Source: Afipia sp.
GTDB lineage: Bacteria; Pseudomonadota; Alphaproteobacteria; Rhizobiales; Xanthobacteraceae
Direction of reading: 5' to 3'
Assembly (NCBI GenBank): GCA_024508675.1
Contig: JANINQ010000001.1
Span: 248,001-312,000, forward strand
Length of the DNA: 64,000 nt
Part shown: in pieces, positions 8,462 through 18,671 of the stretch
Layout: the number at the start of each line of letters is the position of its first letter
Position numbering within the stretch: the first letter of the stretch is position 1
Position numbers and translations under genes: made by a program
Notes under the pieces: model-generated
What the model saw: the letters and a program-made list of their open reading frames with translations, nothing else
Told to the model about the DNA's origin: nothing
The model's database searches: none

Positions 8462-10678
8462 ATGCCGATCAATCGGCCAAAGTCAAAATCAAGAAACGGG
8501 ACTGGGAAGTCAGTTCAGCGGCGAGGAAGGTTGCCGGTCCGGCGGCCCAAGGCCGTGCCGAAACTGATCAGCAAGGGCCGCAAGGTTTCCGAAATCAGCG
8601 AGATCGTACGCACGCGCGCGGAAGCCGAGGCGGCGATCGCCGATGCGGCGCGGTCGAATGCGCGGTTGCGCGAAGCGATCGACATCCTGCCTCAGGGCAT
8701 CGTGTTTCTCGATGCCGAAGGCCGCTACATTCTCTGGAACAAGAAATACGCTGAAATCTACCACAAGAGCGCCGATCTTTTCGCAGAAGGCGCGAAGCTG
8801 CGCGACACGCTGAAGGTCGGCGTCGCGCGCGGCGATTATCCGGAAGCAGTCGGCCGCGAGGATGAGTGGATATCCGAGCGGCTTGAGAAGCTCTATCATC
8901 CCGGCCATCGCCACGAACAAACTCTGTCCGACGGCCGCTGCATCCTGATCGAGGAACGCCTGACCGGCGACGGCGGCGTGATCGGACTGCGCGTCGACAT
9001 CACCGAACTGAAGCAGCGTGAAGCCTCGTTCCGCCTGCTGTTCGACGGCAACCCCGTGCCGATGATCGTTTGCAGCCAGGACACCGAGCGGATCATCAGC
9101 GTCAACGACGCGGCTGTTGCCCATTACGGCTATTCCCGCGAAGATTTCGAGAAGCTCAAGGTCTCGGACATTCAGGCCTTCGATCAGGCCGCGCCCTGGA
9201 CCGGCGATCAGTCCACCGAGGAGCGCGCGGCGCGGACGTGGAAGCACGTCAAGGCCGACGGCTCCCTGATCGATGTCGCGATCTATTCCCGCCTTCTGGT
9301 GTTCGAGGGCCAGCCGGCGACGCTGCTGGCGCTGATGGATATCACCGAACGCAAGCGCGCCGAGGCGCGGCTTGCCTTCATGGCGCAGCACGACGGCCTG
9401 ACCGGATTGCCGAACCGCATCCTGTTGCGGCAACGCCTCGACGAACTGCTGGCGCACACCCGCCGCAGCGGCGACAAGGTCGCGGTTCTGTTTCTCGATC
9501 TCGACAACTTCAAGGGCATCAACGACACGCTGGGCCATGCGATCGGCGACAAGCTGCTGAAAGGCGTGACCAAGCGCCTGCGCTCGTCATTGCGCGAGGA
9601 GGACGCCATCGCGCGTCTCGGCTCCGACGAATTCGCCATCGTTCAGGCCGGTGTAAACCGTCCGGAAGACGTGGCGTTTCTCGCGCGGCGCCTGATCGAC
9701 GCCATCAGCGAGCCTTATCTGTTCGACGGCCACACCATCATCAGCGGTGCTTGCATCGGCATCGCCATCGCGCCCGGCGACGGCGACGACGCGGAGAAAC
9801 TGCTCAAGAACGCCGACATGGCGCTTTCCCGCGCCAAGAGCGACGGCCACGGCACGTTCAGTTTCTTCGAATCGGAGATGGATGCACGCGCGCAGTCGCG
9901 ACGGCGTATCGAGCTGGATCTGCGCAGCGCCATCGAGCACAACGTGCTGCAGCCCTATTATCAGCCGCTGGTTGACCTCAAGACCGGCCGCATCACCGGG
10001 TTCGAGGCGCTGGTGCGCTGGCCGGATCGCGAGCGCGGCATGATTCCGCCTTCAGAATTCATCCCGGTTGCCGAGGAAACCGGTTTGATCAATGCGGTCG
10101 GCGGGCTGATGCTGCGGCGTGCCTGCACGGACGCGGCGCAATGGCCGGACGATGTGCGTGTCGCGGTCAACCTGTCGCCGCTGCAGTTCCGCGTCGGCAA
10201 CCTGTTGTCAGTGGTGATGGATGCGCTGAAGACGTCCGGCCTGTCGCCGAAGCGGCTTGAACTCGAAATCACCGAAACCGTGCTGCTCGACAAGAGCGAT
10301 CAGGTTCTCGCCACGCTTCATGCGCTGCGCGCGCTCGGCGTGCGGATTTCGATGGACGATTTCGGTACCGGTTATTCGTCGTTGAGCTATCTGCGCAGCT
10401 TTCCGTTCGACAAGATCAAGATCGACCGCTCCTTCGTGCAGGATCTCGATTCCAACCACGACGGGCAAGCGATCATGCGTTCGATCATCTCGCTCGGCAT
10501 GGGTCTCGGCGTGACGATCACCGCCGAAGGCGTCGAAACCGAAGCCGAACTGAGCTGCCTGCGCGCCGAAGGCTGTCACGAGGGACAGGGCTTCCTGTTC
10601 AGCCGCGCCCGGCCGAACGCGGAGATCACCGCCCTGCTGAAGGCCCAGCGCGCCGCCGGGCAGGCGCGTGTGGCGTAA
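8462..10678 (+). CDS. PAS-PAS-GGDEF-EAL cyclic-di-GMP signalling protein
   Basis: A ~738-residue soluble regulator of cyclic di-GMP. A basic N-terminus is followed by a helix, a first PAS domain (about 68-160), a second PAS domain (about 170-290), a GGDEF domain and an EAL domain. The GGDEF signature reads GSDEF at 387-391, with the inhibitory-site motif REED at 378-381 intact. The EAL domain keeps GFEALVRW (E515), ELEITETVL, DDFGTGYSSL (D632-D633) and ITAEGVET, so phosphodiesterase activity looks intact. No membrane segment is seen. An in-frame ATG at 8444 is an alternative start. A strong terminator follows 30 bases after the stop. Confidence 0.93.
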   Translation: MPINRPKSKSRNGTGKSVQRRGRLPVRRPKAVPKLISKGRKVSEISEIVRTRAEAEAAIADAARSNARLREAIDILPQGIVFLDAEGRYILWNKKYAEIYHKSADLFAEGAKLRDTLKVGVARGDYPEAVGREDEWISERLEKLYHPGHRHEQTLSDGRCILIEERLTGDGGVIGLRVDITELKQREASFRLLFDGNPVPMIVCSQDTERIISVNDAAVAHYGYSREDFEKLKVSDIQAFDQAAPWTGDQSTEERAARTWKHVKADGSLIDVAIYSRLLVFEGQPATLLALMDITERKRAEARLAFMAQHDGLTGLPNRILLRQRLDELLAHTRRSGDKVAVLFLDLDNFKGINDTLGHAIGDKLLKGVTKRLRSSLREEDAIARLGSDEFAIVQAGVNRPEDVAFLARRLIDAISEPYLFDGHTIISGACIGIAIAPGDGDDAEKLLKNADMALSRAKSDGHGTFSFFESEMDARAQSRRRIELDLRSAIEHNVLQPYYQPLVDLKTGRITGFEALVRWPDRERGMIPPSEFIPVAEETGLINAVGGLMLRRACTDAAQWPDDVRVAVNLSPLQFRVGNLLSVVMDALKTSGLSPKRLELEITETVLLDKSDQVLATLHALRALGVRISMDDFGTGYSSLSYLRSFPFDKIKIDRSFVQDLDSNHDGQAIMRSIISLGMGLGVTITAEGVETEAELSCLRAEGCHEGQGFLFSRARPNAEITALLKAQRAAGQARVA

Positions 10679-10707
10679 CGGCTGTTCGGCGCCGAACTAT
10701 TGAAATG

Positions 10708-10736
10708 AAAAACCCCGGCGCGAAACCGGGGTTTTC
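10708..10736. terminator. Bidirectional rho-independent terminator
   Basis: The hairpin AAAACCCCGG, seven-base loop, CCGGGGTTTT has A-runs and T-runs on both sides, so it can end both the GGDEF-EAL message and the convergent DUF1508 message. Confidence 0.9.
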
Positions 10737-10759
10737 CTTTGCGGCAATGGCCGCTGAAA

Positions 10760-11002
10760 TCACTTCTTCTTGGACTTCTTCTTTTTCGCCGGCTTGGCCT
10801 TGGGCGCCTTGGCGGCCTTGGAGACGTCGTCGATCTCGGCCTTGGCGACATGCTTGACGATCGATTTGATCGTGCTCTTGGCGGATGCCTTGTTGGAATA
10901 GCCTTCCGAAGCGAACATCTTCTCGCCGTTCGGCGCGCGGAAGCGGAAACGGAATTCGCCGGACTTGTCCTTGTAGATTTCAAATTTATACGACGCTGCC
11001 AT
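10760..11002 (-). CDS. DUF1508 (YegP-like) small protein with lysine-rich tail
   Basis: An 80-residue protein. Residues ~2-50 form one DUF1508/YegP unit (YKFEIYKDKSGEFRFRFRA then GEKMFASEGYSNKASA). The last ~25 residues are almost only alanine, lysine and proline and end in a run of lysines, like histone H1-type tails, which suggests nucleic-acid contact. Two adjacent ATGs occur; the inner one (11002) has GGAG at the better distance. The function of DUF1508 proteins is not established. It is convergent with the GGDEF-EAL gene across a shared terminator. Confidence 0.85.
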   Translation of the reverse strand: MAASYKFEIYKDKSGEFRFRFRAPNGEKMFASEGYSNKASAKSTIKSIVKHVAKAEIDDVSKAAKAPKAKPAKKKKSKKK

Positions 11003-11374
11003 CATTCTCTCCGATGGTTGAAATATCGACGCGCACCACCGTCGATGGACGGGCGCAAAGAGTCAAGCGCGAGCCGCGCTTTCCCTTCACGGCGCATCCA
11101 GCAGATTCGGCGTGAACGGGCGATGAACGGCGATAAGTGATTGCACCCTTTTTAGACTCGGGTGGCGTCATAATCCGCCGTCTGCGATGTGCGGGTTGTG
11201 ATTATTCTTGAAGAGTTGCAACGGGCTATCGTGATGTAGTGCCGCGGCATCGTCGCGATAGCGCGCGGTCTATGACTATCAAGCCGTCTCGCGAGATGAG
11301 CACGCTCCGATGCGAGCGATCTGCAAGGTCGCCGTTCGAATGCGACTTTTCGAATGCGGAGAGACTGGCGCCCC
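11003..11374. other. Non-coding region between the DUF1508 gene and lepA
   Basis: About 370 bp upstream of the DUF1508 gene and downstream of lepA. No gene with coding character is seen. The decamer TTCGAATGCG occurs twice in direct order close to the lepA stop (around 11335 and 11349). Confidence 0.4.
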
Positions 11375-13170
<1,796 letters not shown>

Positions 13171-13171
<1 letters not shown>

Positions 13172-13244
13172 AGTGCCTTGCTTCCGAAGTTCGTCCGGCA
13201 TCACGGTAACCTCTGAAACGAACTTCGGAAGCAAAAGGGCACTA
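13171..13244 (-). promoter_or_regulatory. Long hairpin spanning the lepA translation start
   Basis: Arms 13171-13194 and 13218-13244 pair as 7 + 17 perfect base pairs with one 3-nt bulge in the longer arm. In the mRNA, the 3' arm contains the AAGG and first base of the ATG at 13171. The 23-nt loop (13195-13217) contains a complete AGAGG plus most of the region around ATG 13201. The structure therefore either hides one ribosome-binding site or displays the other. Seen directly; function inferred. Confidence 0.7.
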
Positions 13245-13259
13245 TCAACTCCTTGGTTT

Positions 13260-13337
13260 CCAGCGCCGCTTTCGATTTGACGTTCCTGTAAGGGATTGGC
13301 GGCTGCGATTGCAGGAACGTCAAATCGGCGGCGCTGG
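13260..13337. repeat. Second long hairpin in the lepA 5' region
   Basis: Arms 13260-13291 and 13309-13337 are inverted copies: a 10-bp outer stem, a 3-nt bulge in the left arm, then an inner stem with one mismatch. The loop is 17 nt. It lies 15 bp beyond the first hairpin, giving two bulged hairpins in tandem. Confidence 0.75.
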
Positions 13338-13505
13338 TTGTCATGGGCGCGGGATAGCATCCGCGCCTCAAAGCGGCAACAAAATTGGGGGTATTTCGTG
13401 CAGGCGTCGCGCGAAATGACGCGGTTTTCCTGTTGCCCGCGATCCGCCCGCGCTGCTAGCTACGACGGCTGCAGAAAGTGCCAGTTCCGACACAGGTTGA
13501 CCGCA

Positions 13506-15221
13506 ATGTCCGACGTTTCATCGACCGAGATCGCGCGCAGAACCGGCAAGAATCCCGGCCCGCGTACCGGATTGCGATCCCGCCAGAACGCGCGTCTGCG
13601 CCATGTGCCGGTTACCCGCCGCGTGGCGGCGTGGGTCGCGGCGATGGCGCACGATCCGGCGACCTCGTTCAAGTTTGTGATCGGCTTCGCTGTCGCCCAC
13701 ACGCTGCTCTGGACCATCATCCTCACCGCGCTGAAAAGCGCGCAGGATGTGCACATGGATGTCGCCGAGGCGTATGCCTGGGGACAGAAGTTTCTTCTCG
13801 GCTATGGCAAGCATCCGCCGCTGTCGGGCTGGATTGCCGGCGTCTGGTTCCGGATTTTCCCGGTCACCGACTGGGCCACCTATGCGCTGGCGATGACGGT
13901 CACGGGCCTCGGCCTCGTGATCTGCTGGCTGATCGCGGTGCGCGTGGTCGATCATCGCCGCGCGCTGTTTTCGGTGGCAATGCTGGCGCTCTATCCGATC
14001 TTCACCTTCAAGGGCTTCAAATACAATCCGGACCTGTTGCAACTCGTGACGCTGCCGCTGTTCGTACTGGCCTATCTCCATGCCTTCGAGAAGCGCACGG
14101 TGCGCGCGGGCATCTGGCTCGGGCTCGCGGTCGCGCTGGCGCTGATGACCAAATACTGGGTGCTGACCATGATCGGCGCCGCAGGCCTCGCATCGCTGCT
14201 TCACCCGGACCGGATGCGCTTCTGGCGTTCGCCCGCGCCATGGGTGGCGTTCGCCGCAGCCTTCGTCGGCATGCTGCCGCATCTGTGGTGGCTGAAGCAG
14301 GCGGACTTCCTGCCGCTGATCTATGCCGACGATGTCTATGGCGGGCGTACATTCCTCACCACGCTGCGGCTGGTGGGAATCTATTTCGCGCACAATATCG
14401 GACTGCTGCTGATCCCGATCGCGTTCGCCGCGATCGCGCTGGCGTGGAAGCTGCAGTGGTGGAAGTCGCTGCGCAGGAGAGGCTTGATCGGAGAGTTCAT
14501 CGCGTCGGCGAAGCGCCCATGGGTACGCGGGCCGAACTCCGGCGTGTTCCTCACCCAGGCACGTCACATCTGGATCATCCAGATCATTGCCGGCGTGGTG
14601 CCGCCACTCGCCGCCATGGTGTTCGGCATCTACATGAAGACCGACTGGGGCATCTCGCTGTTCTTCCTCGTGCCGCTGGCGCTGGTCGCGCTTCCGACGC
14701 TGCGGGTGACGCAGATGGCGCTGATCCGCCTGATGTTCATGTGGCTGGCGTTCACGCTGATCATGCTGCTGGTGTCGCCGATCATCGCGGCGCAGACGGT
14801 GCGGCGCGACGGCGAGGCCGGGGTTCCGTTCGCGCCGAAGTCGGAGTTCGCGCTGCAACTGACGGAAGCCTGGCGCGCGCGCTTCAACAGGCGCTGGGCC
14901 GTGGTGGCGGGCACCACCGAAGTCGGCGAGCCGCTGACTTTCTATAGCCCTGATCACCCAGCGCCGCTGACGCCGCGCGAGGTCTGGGCTTCGGGCCTCA
15001 CCAGTCTGGAAGCTGCAAAGCAGCTCGGCTTCATCGGCATCTGCGACACCAAGGATCTTGAGCTGAGCAAGTGCGAAGCCTGGATGGCCGAGAATGCACC
15101 GAATGCGGAGCGGCTCGACCTCACCTCACGGCGTTATTTCCACGGCAAGGCCGGCCCGGCGGTGAAGTGGAAAATCTGGATCGTGGCTCCGACCCGGCCG
15201 GAAGAGGAAGACGACAAGTAG
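13506..15221 (+). CDS. Integral-membrane glycosyltransferase, GT39/PMT_2 (ArnT-like) family
   Basis: A 571-residue inner-membrane protein with roughly ten to twelve hydrophobic segments. After a basic N-terminus it has a first membrane segment and then a loop with HMDVAEAYAWGQKF and GKHPPLSGW, the place of the acidic catalytic motif in PMT/ArnT-type transferases. A soluble domain fills the last ~120 residues and the tail is acidic (EEEDDK). These enzymes move a sugar from a polyprenyl-phosphate donor to lipid or protein on the periplasmic face. Acceptor and sugar are unknown. The start at ATG 13506 follows a promoter region next to the lepA hairpins; longer upstream readings look non-coding. 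Confidence 0.85.
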   Translation: MSDVSSTEIARRTGKNPGPRTGLRSRQNARLRHVPVTRRVAAWVAAMAHDPATSFKFVIGFAVAHTLLWTIILTALKSAQDVHMDVAEAYAWGQKFLLGYGKHPPLSGWIAGVWFRIFPVTDWATYALAMTVTGLGLVICWLIAVRVVDHRRALFSVAMLALYPIFTFKGFKYNPDLLQLVTLPLFVLAYLHAFEKRTVRAGIWLGLAVALALMTKYWVLTMIGAAGLASLLHPDRMRFWRSPAPWVAFAAAFVGMLPHLWWLKQADFLPLIYADDVYGGRTFLTTLRLVGIYFAHNIGLLLIPIAFAAIALAWKLQWWKSLRRRGLIGEFIASAKRPWVRGPNSGVFLTQARHIWIIQIIAGVVPPLAAMVFGIYMKTDWGISLFFLVPLALVALPTLRVTQMALIRLMFMWLAFTLIMLLVSPIIAAQTVRRDGEAGVPFAPKSEFALQLTEAWRARFNRRWAVVAGTTEVGEPLTFYSPDHPAPLTPREVWASGLTSLEAAKQLGFIGICDTKDLELSKCEAWMAENAPNAERLDLTSRRYFHGKAGPAVKWKIWIVAPTRPEEEDDK

Positions 15222-15230
15222 AATCTGGTC

Positions 15231-15253
15231 GTCCTGGCGAAGGCCGGGATGAC
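15231..15253. repeat. Short dispersed palindromic repeat
   Basis: A GTCCTGG...CCGGGATGAC type hairpin between the convergent glycosyltransferase and ptsH genes. It resembles the GTC-CCGG palindromes elsewhere in this window and could act as a shared transcript end. Confidence 0.5.
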
Positions 15254-15285
15254 GATGATGTCGTCTGGTTGATTTCGGAGGGGCG

Positions 15286-15600
15286 CTAGCCCGCTTCCTC
15301 TTCGCCGAACTTGTTGGCGAGCAGTTCGGTAATGGCATCCATCGCGGCCTGCGCTTCGCGGCCCTTGGCGGCGACGGTGATGGTGGTGCCAATCCCCGCG
15401 GCAAGCATCATCAGTCCCATGATCGATGTGCCGCCGACGCTTTCACCATTGCGGGTCACGGTCAGTTCGGCGTCGAACTTCTCGGCGGTCTGCACGAACT
15501 TCGCAGACGCGCGCGCATGAAGGCCGCGCTTGTTGATGATGGGAAGTTCTCGGACGATAACGCCGGAGGACGAAGGCTGCTGCTCCGGCGCGGCGCTCAT
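15286..15600 (-). CDS. ptsH: HPr phosphocarrier protein
   Basis: A 104-residue HPr with a ~15-residue N-terminal extension rich in serine, glutamine and proline. The phospho-histidine is H28 in KRGLHARASAKF, and the HPr-kinase target serine is S59 in GGTSIMGLMML, at the standard 31-residue spacing. The gene overlaps the EIIA stop by 4 nt and lies in the order chvI, chvG, hprK, EIIA, ptsH. As in other Rhizobiales it is expected to serve regulation rather than sugar uptake, since no sugar permease is nearby. Confidence 0.95.
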   Translation of the reverse strand: MSAAPEQQPSSSGVIVRELPIINKRGLHARASAKFVQTAEKFDAELTVTRNGESVGGTSIMGLMMLAAGIGTTITVAAKGREAQAAMDAITELLANKFGEEEAG

Positions 15601-15998
15601 TTTCCGGCAAGCACCCGGCTGGCGATGGTCACATACTTGCGGCCTGCTTCCTGAGCGGCGGCGATCGCGTCGGGCAGCGGCTTGTCGTCGCGGACCTTAG
15701 CGAGCTTGACCAGCATTGGCAGGTTGATGCCGGCCAGAACTTCGACCTTCGGGCGGCTCATACAGGAGATCGCGAGGTTCGACGGCGTGCCGCCGAACAT
15801 GTCGGTGAGAATCGCAACGCCATCACCGCTGTCCACGCGCTTGACGGCTTCGATGATATCGCTGCGGCACAGATCGGCATCGTCTTCCGCGCCAATCGTG
15901 ATCGCTTCGATTTGTTTTTGCGGACCCATCACGTGCTCAAGAGCAGCCTTGAACTCGTCGGCGAGACGCCCGTGGGTCACCAGTACCAGACCAATCAT
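15597..15998 (-). CDS. PTS EIIA component, mannose family (regulatory)
   Basis: A 133-residue EIIA(Man)-fold protein. The phosphorylated histidine is H9 in LVLVTHGRLADEF, and DMFGGTPSNLA is the second family hallmark. ATG 15998 has a strong GAGGAG and overlaps ptsH at its end. No EIIB, EIIC or EIID is encoded here, so it probably receives phosphate from HPr and passes it to a regulatory target. In other Rhizobiales the orphan EIIA-Man protein is linked to ChvG/HprK control. Confidence 0.93.
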   Translation of the reverse strand: MIGLVLVTHGRLADEFKAALEHVMGPQKQIEAITIGAEDDADLCRSDIIEAVKRVDSGDGVAILTDMFGGTPSNLAISCMSRPKVEVLAGINLPMLVKLAKVRDDKPLPDAIAAAQEAGRKYVTIASRVLAGK

Positions 15999-16204
15999 CC
16001 AAAACTCCTCGCGGGCGCTTTGATGCACCGCACGAAAGGGCCACATGTTGACCATCCCGGGCCTCGGCGCAAGGGGGGATGTTGCCGCGTACCCCCTTAA
16101 AAAAGGTGTTGCGGCTGACCGTCATCAGTGGCGGGGTCTGGCTTATATGGCGAGCCGATGGCGTCCAGCAATCAGCCGAAGGTCGCGAGTTCGCTTTTGA
16201 AACC

Positions 16205-16648
16205 TTAAACTGTCGTAAGGAATCCCAGCACCAGCGGCAGGGCAGGATAGCCCCGGCCCACCGGAATTCGCGGGATTTCCAGCCCGGAAACCGTTGTTTT
16301 CAGGGCCTGGGGCGGCGGCAGGCGCTCGGCGTCAGCGGCCTCCAGATCGACCACAACCGCTACGCGAGCCTGTTCGGCAAAGCCGATGGAGCGGATGCCG
16401 AGACCGCGGATTTCGATTTTCCCGGCCAGTTCGGGGACGCCCCGGACAATCAGGCCGCCGTTGTTGACCGTCAGGCGAACGCGATCATCTCCGATCAGGG
16501 CGGCCGGGGGAATCTGTCCGGCCCGTCCCGCAAGGATCAGGTCGAGCGCGAGGCGGGATTTGCCCGAACCCGAAGGGCCGCGAATCAGGATGCCGCGGTC
16601 GCCGCTCACCACCGCCGTGGCATGAATACTTGCGCCTTCGCCGGTCAT
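16205..16648 (-). CDS. hprK: HPr kinase/phosphorylase, short alphaproteobacterial form
   Basis: A 147-residue protein equal to the C-terminal catalytic domain of HprK. Walker A is GPSGSGKS at 24-31; IGDDRVRL and the C-terminal LPLVLGFL stretch fit the family. The N-terminal domain of the ~310-residue Firmicute enzyme is absent, as is usual in Alphaproteobacteria. It phosphorylates HPr on S59. The start overlaps the chvG stop by 4 nt, so kinase and sensor are coupled. A ~205-bp gap, probably with its own promoter, separates it from the EIIA gene. Confidence 0.92.
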   Translation of the reverse strand: MTGEGASIHATAVVSGDRGILIRGPSGSGKSRLALDLILAGRAGQIPPAALIGDDRVRLTVNNGGLIVRGVPELAGKIEIRGLGIRSIGFAEQARVAVVVDLEAADAERLPPPQALKTTVSGLEIPRIPVGRGYPALPLVLGFLTTV

Positions 16649-18465
16649 ATCGCGGGCAGCCGCACCGTGAAGCGCGCGCCGGCGATGCGGGCATCGCCCT
16701 CCGCATCAATCGGGCCCGCACGGTTCTCCGCCCAGATGCGTCCGCCATGAGCTTCGACAATCTGCTTGGAGATCGACAGGCCAAGTCCTGAGTTCTGTCC
16801 AAAGCCTTGGTGCGGCCGGTCGGTGTAAAAGCGCTCGAAAATCTTTTCCAGCGCACCGGGCCGGATGCCGGTGCCGTCATCATCGACCACGATCTCGATG
16901 TCGGACTTCACGCGGCGGCAGACGATCCGCACCTTGCCGCCGGGATGCGAGAACGACTGCGCGTTGCTGAGCAGGTTCGCTATCACCTGGCCGAGCCGCG
17001 AGTCATGGCCGGGCACCGAGAACGTATCGTTCGGGCGGCCTTCGAAGCGGACTTCGACCGTGACGTCGGTGCCGTGCTGGGTTTCGTTGGCGACCGACAC
17101 CAGCGTGTTCAGCAGGCGGCGAATGTCTACCGGCTCGACATCCTGACGCTGCAGTTCGGCATCCAGGCGGCTGGCATCGGAAATGTCGGAGATCAGACGG
17201 TCGAGGCGGCGCACGTCGTGCTCGATTACCGCAAGCAGCCGCGAACGGCTGTCGTCGGAGCGGGCGAGCGGCAGCGTCTCCACTGCGGAGCGCATGGACG
17301 TGAGCGGATTTTTCAGTTCGTGCGCGACGTCGGCGGCGAAACGCTCGATGCCTTCGATGCGATTGTAAAGCGCGTCGGTCATGTCGCGCAGCGCCCGCGA
17401 CAGATGGCCGATCTCGTCACCACGCGAGGTGAAGTCCGGAATTTCCACGCGGGTCTTGATGCGGCGGCGGACACGCTCGGCGCTGTCGGCGAGGCGGCGC
17501 ATCGGGCCTGCGATAGTCGAGGCGAGCAGCAGCGATAGCAGGATCATCACGCCCGCGGCGATGCCGAACACCTTGAGGATAGCGAGACGTTCGGCGGTGA
17601 CCATCTGGTCGATGTCGTCGCCCTGTGTCGAAAGCATCAGCGCGCCATGCACCGCGCGGAAACGCTGCACCGGCACCGACACCGAGACGATCACCTCGCC
17701 GCGGTCGTTGATGCGCACCATGCTGGCCTTGCGGCCATCCAGTGCCTGCTGGACTTCCTGATAGCCGTTACCGTTCTCTGGACCGAGTTCGCGATACAGC
17801 GGCAGGTCGCCGCGATTGAGCCAGGTGCGGATCGCGATCATGGTCTTTTCGGCGAAGCCTGGTTTCTCGCTCGTCGGCGGCGCGAGTTCAAAGCGCATCA
17901 CATCGCCGCGGCCATAGAGGTTGCGGCTGTCGAGCACCAGCACGCCGTCGCGGTCGTAGATGCGCGCGCGCGTCTTGGTGGGCGAGATCAGCCGCCGCAG
18001 CACCGGCGCGACACGCTCGGGATTGATCGGGAAATCGATGTTGCTGAGGGTTTCGTCGCTCGGCCCGTAAGTCTCGCCGGGCTTGAGATCGAGCAACCGC
18101 TCCGGGTCGACCGTGATGGCGTTGGTCTCGACGGTGGCTGAAGCCGCGATCGCGCCGGAAATGATTTCGGCCTGCACCAGCAAGCTCTGCGCGCGTGCGT
18201 CGATCAATCCGGCGCGGAACTGCGACAGATAGAGAATGCCCGCGAGCATCGCGAACAGGCCGATCAGGTTGAGGACGACGATGCGGCGCGTGAGACTGGA
18301 AAAGGTCAGCGCGGCGAGATAGCGGCCGGCACGCTTGATCAGGCCGGCCGGATTCCAGCCGCCCCGTGCAGCTTTGGTTTCCACGGGTGCATCTGCAACC
18401 GGCGCAAGCGGCGGCGCGCCGAGGTCGGCGTCGTCGTCAGACTCTGGCTGCGTTCGATCAAGCAA
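16645..18465 (-). CDS. chvG: Sensor histidine kinase ChvG (envelope/acid stress)
   Basis: A 606-residue inner-membrane kinase. After ~60 cytoplasmic residues comes TM1 (IVVLNLIGLFAMLAGILYL), a ~200-residue periplasmic sensor, TM2 (around VFGIAAGVMILLSLLLA), a HAMP domain, the H-box VAHELKNPLTSMRSA with H382, and an ATPase domain with N, G1 and G2 boxes (NLLSNAQSFSH, VDDDGTGI, NSGLGLSISKQIV). It phosphorylates ChvI, whose gene lies upstream after a repeat-containing 206-bp gap. ChvG/ChvI responds to acid and envelope stress in Rhizobiales and is linked here to HPr kinase. Confidence 0.95.
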   Translation of the reverse strand: MLDRTQPESDDDADLGAPPLAPVADAPVETKAARGGWNPAGLIKRAGRYLAALTFSSLTRRIVVLNLIGLFAMLAGILYLSQFRAGLIDARAQSLLVQAEIISGAIAASATVETNAITVDPERLLDLKPGETYGPSDETLSNIDFPINPERVAPVLRRLISPTKTRARIYDRDGVLVLDSRNLYGRGDVMRFELAPPTSEKPGFAEKTMIAIRTWLNRGDLPLYRELGPENGNGYQEVQQALDGRKASMVRINDRGEVIVSVSVPVQRFRAVHGALMLSTQGDDIDQMVTAERLAILKVFGIAAGVMILLSLLLASTIAGPMRRLADSAERVRRRIKTRVEIPDFTSRGDEIGHLSRALRDMTDALYNRIEGIERFAADVAHELKNPLTSMRSAVETLPLARSDDSRSRLLAVIEHDVRRLDRLISDISDASRLDAELQRQDVEPVDIRRLLNTLVSVANETQHGTDVTVEVRFEGRPNDTFSVPGHDSRLGQVIANLLSNAQSFSHPGGKVRIVCRRVKSDIEIVVDDDGTGIRPGALEKIFERFYTDRPHQGFGQNSGLGLSISKQIVEAHGGRIWAENRAGPIDAEGDARIAGARFTVRLPAI

Positions 18466-18540
18466 TGATGGAACCGTTCGTTGTTCCTATTCGGACGGCT
18501 ATTTATAGCACTACGGTATCGACGAAACTTCTCGCTTTTC

Positions 18541-18662
18541 GTCATGCCCGGGCGTGTCCCGGGCATCCACGTCTGTCGCGAGATTCCATAAAGGCGTAGA
18601 TGGTCGGGACATAGGCGCTCTTTAGAACGCCGTTCTTCGAACGGCTATGCCCGGCCATGACA
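18541..18662. repeat. Dispersed palindromic repeat between chvI and chvG
   Basis: The ends GTCATG-CCCGGG and the inverse (ending CCGGCCATGAC) frame ~122 bp. Inside is a perfect hairpin TGCCCGGG-N4-CCCGGGCA (18545-18565) followed by ATCCACG, as in the copies at 42.6 and 55.8 kb. It sits within the chvI-chvG gene pair and may tune readthrough. Confidence 0.75.
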
Positions 18663-18671
18663 ACTTGTTTG

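Noticed and set aside
13518-14957. A 479-codon open frame antisense to the glycosyltransferase
   Set aside because: The translation is rich in Arg, His and Gln without domains, while the other strand encodes a coherent membrane protein.
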